Below, piece after piece: positions 24,538-36,334 of a DNA stretch of 64,000 nucleotides. Position numbers and translations under genes: made by a program. Source of the stretch: Ceratodon purpureus (lineage: Eukaryota; Streptophyta; Bryopsida; Pseudoditrichales; Ditrichaceae); NCBI GenBank assembly GCA_014871385.1, contig CM026426.1, forward strand, positions 78,535,566-78,599,565. Direction: 5' to 3'. A model generated the notes under the pieces. That model did not search any database. It was not told the DNA's origin and was given only the letters and a program-made list of their open reading frames with translations. Position 1 is the first letter of the stretch. Every line of letters begins with the position of its first letter.

Positions 24538-27271
24538 GTTCCTGCTGCGAAGGAGGTCAGTTTTAGCTGAAACAATATCGAATGGTAATGCGGGATTATA
24601 ATTAGCATATATGTACAGTACTCTCTAATAGAATCGATGAAAACCATGTTGTCCATTACATGAATGTAGAAACAGAGAATGATGACACATTCAGGAAGCA
24701 GTAACTCATAATTTTGTTTTTGTACATTTGACAAGTGAAGTCAATGGGATTAAGTAAGGATTGTTAAGGCAAAAAAGATGTTTGTATGAGCCTTACTATG
24801 TTGCCCCCCCCCCAGCGTGAAAATGAATTTAAACAAATTTGAGTAGAAAATGGCACTTGAAGGAGACTGGGTCGAGCAGAGGAAACTTACGCTGCATTTA
24901 TTAGGGGGGTATGGGAGTTCTCATTGAAACAGAGCTTCTCGTACTAACCCCTGATAATAGGATTAGTGACATAATTCGGTTCTGGAAGAATTTCCAGCTA
25001 GGTTACAAGTTTGAAGACATATAACTCTGCACATATTACAACACGTTCATTGATTGATTTTGATAGAAAGCCAACCGATGCTTTGATAAATAAACTCCCT
25101 TTCGTTGAAAGGGAATTGTAATGTAAAGAACCTGACTACTGTCGTCGGAGTATAGTTGTACCATTCTCTCTCCATCGACAGAATTGTTGCTCGTCCAAAG
25201 AGATATGTACAGTGACCATCTCTGTTTAAGAATGGCACACACCCTGTCATCTGTGTGCTGCACATAGAGAAGCATATCACAGAACAAACGGGATACATGA
25301 GAGCTCAAATAATATTTTGTAGAAGAACTGTAGTTGTAGTACCGCGCAATCGTCAAAAAAAATTTAGTCGCCACTTCTGTGGTGGTTGGCTAATTAAAAA
25401 TAATTATTCGGATGTAAGGCCTGTCTTTAGTATTATATACCATACCAGATGACCACCTGTTAAATTATCTCCGCAGAGTGTAAGTCTGCACTCAGTATCT
25501 ACAATAGCAATCTGACTGAATATCGATTGAGAAATGTATGAAGAAATCAGAAGACAGTGCTCTTTCTACAATTACAACCTTCAGTACCCGATGCCCTAAA
25601 TACAAGCATGTAATAAAATAGAGATGCTAGTTCAATCTTGAATTGGATTAATGTATATTAACCTCCGCAAGGAAATCTGAGACGCCACTGTATAAACAAC
25701 TGATTTAAATTACGATTTCATACTTTACTGTCAGTGAAATAAGGTTTAGGCTTGTGATCGGTACCTCAAGTACGGTGTTCCATGCTGCATAGGAATCACC
25801 AACCTAGAATCAGAAGCAATACATCAGTCAAGAGTGGTACATGTTGAAGCTTAAAACATTCAGAACAAAATGACAGGTACGTTGTTCTAGAACAAAACAA
25901 AAACAGTAATGGGTATAAATTATACTGCAGGGATTTTCTCAAGCTCTGTTGTCGCATAAGAAGCTTGTGCAAATATGGTGAATATTGTGTATGAAATCGA
26001 TGTTTTTCTCGTACATGTGATCTGCTTGCGAAAGGTCGATTAACACTCCATTCAGATTGTTCAACACTGTAACCATCACATGTCCTAGCGTGCATATATT
26101 TATGTTCGAGAATGCTAAGTCATGTCTAGAACTTTGTAGGTTGCTTATTGACAAACTCGACCACCCTCAATATTAAATGCGATATAAATGCCGGAAAGTA
26201 CCTAGTTCAAGAGAGTATACTGTTCTCACAGACATCGAGATTAGAAAACAATGTCAGATCCTATGAACCACTATACGTTTTCCCAATAACCGTTACAGTT
26301 CAGAGGATGAGGGATATAAACCTCGGCAAACTGAGAACAGCTCAGTCGAGGACTCACAGTGTACTGTACCATATCGTTGACGAATTCACCGTATAATCCA
26401 CACGATAGAACACGTCACTCAAGTCCAACGTCACTAAGGAACAGCGAGGAGAGTAAGTATGGTACCTGATGGACATGGAGCAATTCCGAGCAACAGCCAC
26501 TTCTTCAGGTCAAGCAGTTAACATATTTTTCTTTTCACCACTGGCTACATAATGTCCTGTAATGTGTACTGCCCAAATAGTAATATCGAGGACCTTTTTC
26601 CAAGACGTAATATTCTCAATACATCAGTGCAACAGGAAGGAATGAACTGAATTTAGTATGACCGTATATCATCGGTATCGTTCACACATGACATTCCCAA
26701 AGTAATAAAAATTCAAGGAGAAAAAGAGGTCAGATGAAATAAAAATTCGTCATTCCGGGCGATTATTGACCGCTCAGCATAAAGCATGGACACACCACAA
26801 GACAACACGTGAACTGATTCCAAAACTTTATCTCGAACCTACACAGTGTGATTGCAGAATCTCAAACAAGCTACAGATCGCCGTAATATATGTCCAACAA
26901 CATACATATATGCGCGGTCTTACTCGATACTATGATTTAATTATCTTCATGTACATTAACCGGAATGCAAAATAGTTGCCGATGTCATAGGCAATACAAT
27001 AAGGCTCCTCTCCGACCAGAAACACGCTATGTGTCCCAGTCAGGACTCCTGCAACATTCAGAAGGATGGTCAATGTATGTAGCTCAAACAACGTTCACGT
27101 GGACCGTGCTTCCTGGTCATAATATTACAATCTACAGCAACTGAGACAGAGTGAAGAATTCACGATGATTATGAAGATTCTCTCGAAAGATTTGGCTCCC
27201 TTGTCAAGTAAAACACTTGTTCCAAGTACTAGAATATGGAATTAAAACATACCGCATTAAACGACAACCAT
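24538..27271. other. No supportable gene
   Basis: About 2.7 kb of mixed composition; short frames on both strands overlap each other and show no motif. It contains a C homopolymer at about 24805. It separates the hypothetical gene at 24.1 kb from the 3' end of the TNPA-like gene. Confidence 0.5.
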
Positions 27272-30200
27272 TCAGGGTTCCACGAGCTTCAGAAAGCTCG
27301 TCTTCCATACTATGGTCGTATCCTCATCAAAAGGTCCGTCTACGGCGTCTGACATCTTCTTGATTCCCTCCCGCTGGTGATTTTGGTGCAGGACTTCAAT
27401 GTCCCTATACTGTGGGTAAACATGATCCAAAGTCACTTGCTGCATTCCCAGTTCCCAAGCGACTTCTCCAACGTTAGGTATCCAAACTTTGCTCTTCAGA
27501 GACCTCCATGAAGGTCCGCTCTTACCAATGCCTATTGTTTCGTTCGGGAAGTCTGGGTGTAGTATCCAGACACTGCGCTTAGGTTTAAGCGGTTCACACT
27601 GCGACAGTGAAACACACATGTTAGTGTAAACTAATTTTTACGAGAGTATGTATACATTCATATGAACGTTAATGCCCTAGAAGCAAGGTAATGTAACCTT
27701 ATCGCTGCGTGGCTTGTTTTCGGAGGGCGGTGGGAAATTCAAGTAGCGTGAAGGGCGGATACTTTTCCGTTTCATCCTCCCTTCCGCTCCTTCTGACAAT
27801 TCCTTCTCAACCTTCACCGAAGAGACCGGTAATTTCTTCTTACCGGCGACGGTGGACTTCGGTTGTTTCAGTGCGGCTCGCTGCTTCTTGGGTGCTGTCT
27901 GAGACGGTCCAATGCCTGCGTAGGTCACGAAACCGGTAGAGGACAATAACATATAATTGAACACACTTTCGGTAGTTCAGCCATCGACGAATTCCCTGAT
28001 ACTTATCGATCTCAACAAAGCAGATGGAACACAGTGACAATAACTATTACAGAATGGAGAATTACATGTCTGGAGAGGACGTTTGCCAGACTTCGACAAA
28101 AGGGGGTCATTGTAGGATCCAAACGCCGCCTCCACCGAGCTATACTGCCGTGCAGCGACAGCAGTATCATTGCGAACGGAATCAACAAGACCTGAAGGTG
28201 ATGGCTCGCGTTCCACAGGACTGTCAATCAGTATTTCACAATCATTGACTAAACCATCCACCTCCGTGGAGTGGGGTCCCTGATTTGGTCCTTCGGATAA
28301 AAATATATCATCTGCAGTACAGAGGAGGAGTAGAATGGTGAGTGTCATATAAATTATGGAAGGATTAGGTGCGCATCGACATATCTTCAACTGCTTCTCG
28401 ACATGGATTGTTATACAAAGAGAAGTGCAATTTAAAACTCACCTGACACCGGTTCTGGTATTGGACTGCGACTAATATCGCGAGAGTGGCCACATGCAGA
28501 AGACGCTTTCCTGTTCTCTACCTGCGGATGTCGAGGTGTGTTGGGCCGTACACCTGGATTAGTAAAAGTGTCTTGCCGGACAATGTCGTCGCTGTGGACG
28601 GAAGGTGAATCGGCAATAGACCCGCGACTCTTTCCCTTCCCTGCTTCAACGAGGTTTGCGTGCAGTTGCAGTACGAGGTCCAACTTCCTTTCAAGACGAT
28701 CCACAGTGACAACCGTTGTATGCAGCTGCTTTTCCATTGAACCGACACTTGTCACAGCTGACTCCATTTTTTTCTCCATAGATACTTTCCACTCGATTAT
28801 GCCTGTCACCGAACTCTTTACAGCTGAGAGATCTTCGCCCATAGATCTCTGGAGTGACATGCTTGGTTGCCTTCTCTGAGGCGTGACTTCAGCATTTCCC
28901 GGTGTCAAATTTGCACTTGGTTGGGACGACTGCATCAATAACTGAAGTCAATTACTAGTTTATAATTCAATGCGGCTCACAACCTACTCTATTAGTATGT
29001 CCGTGTACATTCCAGTATAGAGTGCAAGCACAGTCAACTTAGGTAGATGAACACGGAGTTCCGGATACGCACCGGGGTCGACAGAGTCGTCTCATTAGAT
29101 GCCGGAGTGCTTCCAATACCGAACTGTCAAGGCACATAAAACACGGACTGAATACAATAATATTCACTTTCTTACGATTACGTGTGGTTTCAGATTGGAA
29201 TCACATGGGACTGACTATACATGTCCGAATCAAAAATGCCAACATACTCTTTGCAGATACGACCAGTTATGAGGATGCCACAGTATGAAACATTGTAACA
29301 CGCTGTAATAGTCAAGATGCACATTCTCACCTCTTGCACTGGTTCAAGTGCTGTGCTGTCTTCCATAGGTTCCTCCATGGACATGGAGTTAGTCGTAGGG
29401 TCACCGTTTCCCCATTTCAGGAAATCCGGATCGTCATCCTCCATCGTCGGCTGAGAAAACAAATCCATAAATCGTTTATACCTCATCCCAACCGTATACA
29501 ATTCAGAACCTGTCATTAATTCCTAGTGTAGCGCATTTCTGTATGACGTAACTTCATAAATACCTTTCTGAACTATTACATAACTAAGGCCCACTTCAGC
29601 AAATTCTTTATGAACCCAACACTGCGTACTATATTCATATTATTGCACTGCAGGATCCTATGAATTCTCATATCAAGGCTGATGACACTGCTCATTTATT
29701 CTTAATATCAGGTGTGGAGGAATGCAGAAAGAGGGTAAGGAACTCACTTCCCAGCTCCCTCCGCTATCGCTGGCTGTTTCTTGTTTGGTTAGATCCGCTG
29801 TTTTCATCTGTTTTTTAGCGGCGATTCCAGCATCACGATGCCTTTTCGCTTCCTCCTCTGCCTCCGTCGTCACCCAATATTTCACTAACTTAGGGAAACT
29901 TTTCGCAGGGCAATCCGGATGCTTTTCCCCTCTGCCGGTGGCAATCCAGTGCTTATGGTAAACGTATCTGACGTTCTTCATGCAAGTCTCGATAAACCAT
30001 AGAATATAGTCCTTTCGCAGTCCGTCGTCGAACTCAAACCGCCTGTCCAGATCCTCTTTCAGGTTATTCACCATTTGCACGGGATGATCTTGGAACTTTA
30101 TGACGTCAATATCGATATACCTGCTTGCAGTGGCTTTAATGTATTTGTGGACAAACAGCCGACAAGACGGATCTATTTCCCCATTTGAGTCGCTTGGAAC

Positions 30201-32158
30201 CTTCATGGGCCAGACTTTGGAATTCTCTGTAAAAATTTTTTTAGCCAGACGTTGCTGACGCTTTTGGGCGGTCTTCTTCTGCTCTGAATCGGGTGTCAAT
30301 TGAATCGGAGGTTGGAGCACTCCGTACTCCACTGGAGGAGCACACGCGCCACTGGAATTCTGATTAGCAGCCCACGGTGGACGCTCTGCATGAGCTGTGC
30401 TGTAACCTGATGGCGATCCACGCTCTGCCTGACCCCACATAGGCCACGGCATCCCATTCTGATACCAGTATGGCATACCCAGAGGTCCCAGAGCCCCTCT
30501 CAGAGCGTCCTCGTTGGTAGCGGCATTGCCAGAGTTTGATGACCCCCCATCTCCCTTTGACTTCGAGGAGTCCATGGACGTCTTCTGCATTCCGGTGATA
30601 CCAGCGGTGTTCATGAACTGCATTCCTTGTTGAAACTGTGCCATCATTGACGGTGGGACATGGTGAGGGGGGAAACCACCGTACATGAATTGCAGAGGAT
30701 TGCTTCCACGAGTCGGTGGGGTACCAGTGTCAGGGTACGGCACGTTATTTCCCCATGGCGGCATGAAAAGAGGATTCGGTGTGTAGCCTTCGCTCTGAGT
30801 CGTCTCTCGTACAGATGCACCCTACAAGCAACCACTACAGTCTGAGTACATGTATGAAGTCCCGTTCACATTCAGCTGCAATTCAAGTGCGCACACGGCG
30901 TTCATTGTATTTCCATTTGAAGTGGACATGGTCTGTATTTTGAGTCTACAAGAAAATTACATGGGACTGTCGACGCTTAATTATTTATTATCGTAGATAT
31001 CGCACAGAATAGACTGTCAAAATATAAGACACACCTTAGGGTGAACAGGCCTCAAAGGAGGTGCTGATGGATCCATGTCGAATGAGATGTGGGTGTTCTT
31101 CTCCGGAAAGTTGAATTGAATAGTAACCGGGAATCCTCCCGTGACCTGAAAAAGATGTATAAATGTGTCAGACATTGGAACAAGTCATATTAGAACGCCA
31201 CAACATGTCAATATTACATGGCTCTCACGTATGATTAGGTACTACCTATGGAGTTCGTTTACAAAGTTCAACTCCTTCGTATATACAGTGCATACTCCTC
31301 CAGCGATTCTCGGATTACATGGAATATGAACTACAGATAAACGTGCATATGCCTCGCCTATGCACAGAAAACAAACGGAAATCCTGAAAATAATTAAACA
31401 CTAACCGTATATGTCAGGGGATGTAGTTCTCTGCGAAAATTGTTCGACAGTGGACATGGCGAATGCGTAGTACTAACATGCCGATAAAACATGAGCAAAC
31501 TTGGTTATAGGGTTTAGGAATGGCAGTGGTTTGAACAGACTGATTCGAGAAGAGAAGAGGTGGTCCACGCGACCGATCAAGTAACCGCAAAGGGACTACA
31601 CGAATTACCCGCAAACGGATTAAGTTGCGGATAACCAAAAGAACTCTGCCTCTATGTCTAAACTGGTTGTTCCGATTCTAATCACTCTAGTAAATTAAAT
31701 TAGCCCAATAGAAATGAAGGACGTACATACAAATTCCTTCAGAACTGTGCGTGCAATTCCGGCCCTTTGAAATTGACCCCATAAATTAGGTCATGCACCA
31801 CGGTTGGGCACGTAATGGACAATTGTGTCGATATGAACCCGTGGGTAGTCAGTCATTCAGTGACGTCGATTCTTAGCATCAATGGACAGCGGACGAAGAA
31901 ATACGTAATGAAGGTGAAGAGGACGCACCATGATATATGTGCAACGAAATCCCTAAAACCTTTAGAAGTTTACATTTGAAATCCCCCCACGGATAACCAG
32001 GAAGTTGTGCAGCGGCGTACCTGAGAGATTACTTGAGACGTCGTTGACGAGTTGTCTTCATTCGGGATGCAAATTGTGATGGTCTTCACAGACGTTGAGG
32101 CACAACGAGGGTTTTCAGACACAGCTGCACTCCATGGCTGTGTCGTAGTACACGCCAT
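27272..32158 (-). CDS. CACTA TNPA/TNP1-like protein, nine exons, apparently intact
   Basis: Nine minus-strand exons close into one frame of about 927 residues: 32158-32021, 31145-31035, 30821-29748, 29450-29331, 29123-29073, 28941-28443, 28311-28066, 27915-27698 and 27598-27272. All junctions are GT-AG and the phases match; the 28066 donor (CAT, then GTAATT) is the weakest. The large third exon starts Pro/Gly/Met rich, then has a basic and helical region at residues about 250-420 (QKKTAQKRQQRLAKK, KDYILWFIETC, KSFPKLVKYWVT) resembling the plant Transposase_24 (Ptta/En/Spm) family. The sixth exon is coiled-coil like. The eighth is very basic (KRKSIRPSRYL). The last 108 residues resemble the Transposase_23 (TNP1/En/Spm) domain. 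TNPA-type proteins bind subterminal repeats of CACTA elements and help TNP2 excise them. The gene points away from the TNP2 gene at 36.3 kb. The start (ATG 32158) is uncertain; a further 5' exon may exist at 32.8 kb. Confidence 0.7.
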
Positions 32159-32721
32159 ATTCTCTCCAAAGTATAATATTCTCCTGCGCCGGCAACACAC
32201 TAAACAAGACAGAGTACAGGATAAAATCTCTGCACCGCAATGCCAAAATTGGACAACCCAATAAAGAGCCGCCGTCTTCAGCAGAAGGAATAAGTGAAGA
32301 CTTCAGTAGAGCAGAAAACAACGTCAGATACCTACAAAGGAATTGAGGCTACTACGCAGTACATTCCAAATTCTGGCTACCACAATGCAATACGACGTAC
32401 CAGGGCATATGGAAAAAGTACCCAACTATTGATGCGCTGGATGTCTCCGCCTAGGGCTTCTACTTCCCCGACGATGTTAGCTCCCTACACATCTAGGGAA
32501 AGCAGAGCATGGTGAGCCCTACGGAGGCAGATCACGAATTTTTTTATTTGCCACAGAAAACTATTCCTCGTTCTTTGTCAGGGTAAACGGGATTTGTCCT
32601 CCAGCTCGGAATGGACTTTGCGACATAAATGCGCCTCCACATACTGCTGCATCCAATGTAATGCAGAAGATCCATAGCTAAAATAGACAAAGGGCGTTTC
32701 CAACACTACATGGTCACTCAC

Positions 32722-32853
32722 CTCGTGCACGCCCAAAACATACACTCTTCTTAGCAGAGTGGCAGCGTACCCGGACTTCCGCTTAAGGGGTCGTTCTTTA
32801 GGCGACAGTTTTCGACAGTAAGCACTTCCTTCACTTCTGGGTATCGCCTCCAT
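32722..32853 (-). CDS. Possible 5' exon upstream of the TNPA-like gene
   Basis: An ATG at 32853 opens 44 basic codons (MEAIPRSEGSAY; KERPLKRKSGY) ending in a strong donor (CACGAG, then GTGAGT) in phase 0. It could be the true first exon of the TNPA-like gene, adding a short basic N-terminus, but no good intervening acceptor that keeps phase 0 with exon 32158 was found. It may instead be a separate or decayed exon. Confidence 0.3.
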
Positions 32854-33036
32854 TGTCTCTGTAGTCCTCTTCGATACCTCTTGGCATTATAGGTTCCTTT
32901 GCACAATCACGCCGCGTTCAGTACACACACCAAGTAATTGCGTTGCATCATGTACTCCGTCCGCTACGACAATGAATTCGGTTTGAATTCGGGGACTCGA
33001 GATTGATTCGGTGGAGAACCGAGGTGGATTGACACT

Positions 33037-33663
33037 GTGATCCGCGAGTACGAACTAGGTGTTCACGGACCTCTCCACAATTGTGAGGGATACTGCCTCT
33101 GCATCGCATGCTCGCGTATCGCGTGGCTTCGAAACCCAATCTGTCACTGCCCGTATGGAAGACAGTGGGGACGCTCTTTCTCAGTTACTGACGCCATGAG
33201 ACGCAAGTGGTATAGGTGTCGTTGTTCGCCAAAAACAGAGGACATGCCTACATCGTCGGATTGTCTCTGTTTGCTCCTTTACCCGACACAGGAGTTTGTC
33301 ATCACTCCTGCCCGTACAACGAGTCTGCCTTCAGTGATAGACGATAGCGAATACCAGGGAGGGTATTCGTCAAGTGAGATTAGCCCATCTAAAGTTGTAA
33401 GGCTACTGAGCATCGTAGCTAGAATGGAGCACGAGGCGAGGGTGAGGAATGGTTTAGAGGCCCGTTATTCGGGTGACACTGAATTACTACATGAAGTGTC
33501 ACAGACCGTTCCCCTCCCGGACTGCGTTTCCACGCAACGGCCATATAGCAATACAAGCAACTCCGGGAACGGGATGGAGGACTTGAACGACACAGCTTCC
33601 TCAAAAGTGACGGCTATTAAGAGAAAGCACGATGAAGTAGGGGACGATACTAGTAGTGGGTAG
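33037..33663 (+). CDS. Hypothetical Cys-rich protein or exon between the two CACTA genes
   Basis: An open frame of 208 codons ends at TAG 33661-33663; the first ATG is at 33196, so either an upstream exon supplies the start or the protein is about 155 residues. Residues 15-70 hold several Cys/His pairs (CLCIACSR, PICHCPYG, WYRCRC), which could form a zinc-binding fold. The C-terminal part is Ser-rich with a nuclear-localisation-like KRKHDE near the end. It lies in the 4.2-kb space between the divergent TNPA-like and TNP2 genes and is transcribed in the TNP2 direction. No family recognised. Confidence 0.35.
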   Translation: MIREYELGVHGPLHNCEGYCLCIACSRIAWLRNPICHCPYGRQWGRSFSVTDAMRRKWYRCRCSPKTEDMPTSSDCLCLLLYPTQEFVITPARTTSLPSVIDDSEYQGGYSSSEISPSKVVRLLSIVARMEHEARVRNGLEARYSGDTELLHEVSQTVPLPDCVSTQRPYSNTSNSGNGMEDLNDTASSKVTAIKRKHDEVGDDTSSG

Positions 33664-35899
33664 TTGGGGACTTAGGTCGTCCCCCTCTGCAGACAAAGTC
33701 GCAGTTCACGTTATCGAATTCCTTTAGTGTCTTCAGATCGTGTGTGTCCATGGCTCCAGTCTGTACAGTACCTTCTCGTGTGTGGAGAAATGGTTTAGAG
33801 CTGCGTACAGTACGACAGCGGATTACCGGTACATCCTGCATTACGTAGCTGGGGAAACTGGGCAACAGAGATGATGTACACAGGTGTAGGGTTCTGGGTT
33901 TCGATCGTGAAGGTTTCGTTTGAAATCGAGAAACTATGTGTACTGGGAGGAATAGTAACTGGGTTTCCCCATAATCGGGGCTTTCTTGAATAGAAGTCCT
34001 CTGTACAAATGCTTTGACAATAAAGTGTCAATTTCATGTTAAATGCATATGATTCGTCTCGGACGCTTCGATTGTCGTTTCCTGTTCGCAACAGCACATA
34101 GCATCAGGAGATTGAGTTTGGATTTATTCTTAGAAGGCCCGCGGATGTCCGCCGTGATTTAGGTTAAACGCGCATGCTCCAAAGGCGTTAAGTGATGGAT
34201 TTCAAGTACTGGGTCTATAAATCTCCATTGCAACATCTTAAGAAAATGTATTCTATACAGTCGGAGAAGAACGTCATAGTCACAGTGTACCACTATCTCC
34301 CCAAAATTTGAGTGCGCACATGCGAGTCGTTATGTACTGTCCAAGACGCGAGCTTCTGCTCTCGACAGGAAGAAATATCGTTCACTATTTAGAACACTCA
34401 CTTGAATAGGTTCTGAAGATTTCTGATAACACTTACTGTCGACGAATTGCTCGGTTACCGTTTTGTACTCCAGAATTTCGTGGACGACGCAGAACTTCTG
34501 CCGATATCTTGTCTACTACTATGTTTCAAACGTCTACGTAGAGTCCTCCTTGATGCTGTAAATATCGATTACTTTGTGGGACATTGTGGTGGTTCTTATC
34601 ATAGTCAAACCCGTATAACGAATTCCAATTGATACTTCCGTGTTCACTAAGTAGTTGCCGTTTTGACAGAGACGCATGGATATCCAAGGTTCAATTCGTA
34701 TCTCCAGGTTCAGGGGTCCCCGGCGAGCCTGAAATGGACTTGCGGTGTGCATAGTAGAAGCCCATGCGCCGGAATGTTTACCTTCACTGGACGATGACGC
34801 TTCCCAGCAATGTGAACGGAATGGCTTCTAAGTGCCAAGGTATGTTAAACGCAATCACTTTCCTTATTTTACATGGCTGTATCAGTGGCGAAATTCGTTA
34901 TATAATTCATGCTATCTGCACGGGCTTTAACATGCATTACATCTGCATTGCACCGACGCTTTGAATAATACAGCTCAGATGCTTTCCTCCTATTCACTGT
35001 TTCTTTGTATGTACGTGTAGAGATGGTTTGAATTGACCGGGGTCAGACCTTCCTATACAGCTGGAATAATCTTTGAGCGTTTTATATCAGAAGGTATGAA
35101 ACTAGGTTTAAAGTTCTGGAATAGCCATTTTTGGCCATTCGTGAGGATGGAGACTTTCCGAAAACGCAGTTGGCCCAATCAGCCACTGATGGTGAGGCTG
35201 CTTTCATGCACTTGACCGACTCGTAAACCTGCACGATGTTCTGCAATGCATAATCCACATCTCATCACTTTGTCATTTCAACTGATGGGGACCGTGGGTT
35301 GTTCTGGACTGAAATAGGACAATCTACGGCAGCTACTGGTATCCAAAGAGCTCGCGTTTTGGATGATTTGTTTGAATACGGTGGTCCGGTTCCTGTGAAT
35401 GCCACCAACAGAAGTCCAGAAGTTGACATCTCGGCCACGAAAGCACAGGTATCTGTCGGACCCGTCCTAGTGTCGGAACTTCGAAGTTTATCCAATGCAT
35501 ATTGAAATCACATTACCTGTTGACACATCTTAAGTTCAACGTCCTCTGTTCTTCACCCTTGGAGACATATATATGAACGTTCTCTGTTCTTCACCCTTGG
35601 AGACATATATATACATATGGAAAGGGTTATTGGAAAGTCAGTGAAGCAAAAGCTTATTCTATGACTACTGTATGATGACCTTTCGAAAACTATTGTTTTG
35701 TACAAGGTATGAACAACTGCATTCTACCAGCCCTTTCGGAGGTGGAAGCCCAGTGGGATAGGGGACTCCTTAAATTTTATTCAGAAACCACATCCACAGA
35801 TGAGGAGCCCGTAGAGAAACTGCAGCTCCGGTAAAACAACGGTGTCATCGACCGACAGCAAATCTGGAAACATAGTAATGGACGCGAGTATTCGGCGTC
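33664..35899. other. Intergenic part of the CACTA block
   Basis: No gene is supported between the Cys-rich frame and the next plus-strand frame. The stretch holds the 38-bp tandem duplication at 35541-35612. As the space between two divergent transposon genes it is a plausible place for promoters and regulatory repeats, but no TATA box or initiator could be assigned with confidence. Confidence 0.4.
35541..35612. repeat. 38-bp tandem duplication, two copies
   Basis: Copies at 35541-35574 and 35579-35612 are identical over 33 of 34 bases (CTCTGTTCTTCACCCTTGG then AGACATATATAT) with a period of 38. The near identity points to a recent duplication. It sits about 750 bases before the TNP2 start. 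Confidence 0.95.
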
Positions 35900-36211
35900 A
35901 TGCTCCAAGTGAGGGAAGAATACTGCGGCGAGGCAGGAAACTCACCGACAGAGAACTCCAGCGGGCGGAAAGAGAGCACTTGCCGAGGCTGCGGTGCCCT
36001 TGTAATCTACACGTCAAGGGACCGAGATCCAACATACTATTACGTTCTTACCGGAGGTGCTTGGCAAAGAACGGAAGACATCCATGGTATTATGGTAGTT
36101 CCGAGGTACTACTTACGACTACCATACAGACGGTCTTTCAATTGTTTTGCCTGTGGCACATATAGATTTTTCCGTCTCTGTCATTTATGTCCCACATGCT
36201 GTATACTGTAG
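35900..36211 (+). CDS. Hypothetical zinc-ribbon-like small protein or upstream exon
   Basis: ATG 35900 opens 103 codons with three Cys pairs: CRGCG near residue 29, CFACG near residue 83, and CHLCPTCC at the end. The spacing of about 50 residues between the first two pairs resembles a zinc ribbon. The frame ends 124 bases before the TNP2 start on the same strand. It may be a small protein of the CACTA element or an upstream TNP2 exon. A frame overlapping it in part lacks the Cys pattern. No family is assigned. Confidence 0.35.
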   Translation: MLQVREEYCGEAGNSPTENSSGRKESTCRGCGALVIYTSRDRDPTYYYVLTGGAWQRTEDIHGIMVVPRYYLRLPYRRSFNCFACGTYRFFRLCHLCPTCCIL

Positions 36212-36334
36212 TCGTTTCTCTGTAAATCTCCATTGCTTCATATAACGTTCACGAAACGTAATAACCTTACATTCCTAGTGTGGATAAGATGTACGCTCCG
36301 AATCATTTACATAAGTATGGCATGTGTTCTAGGA

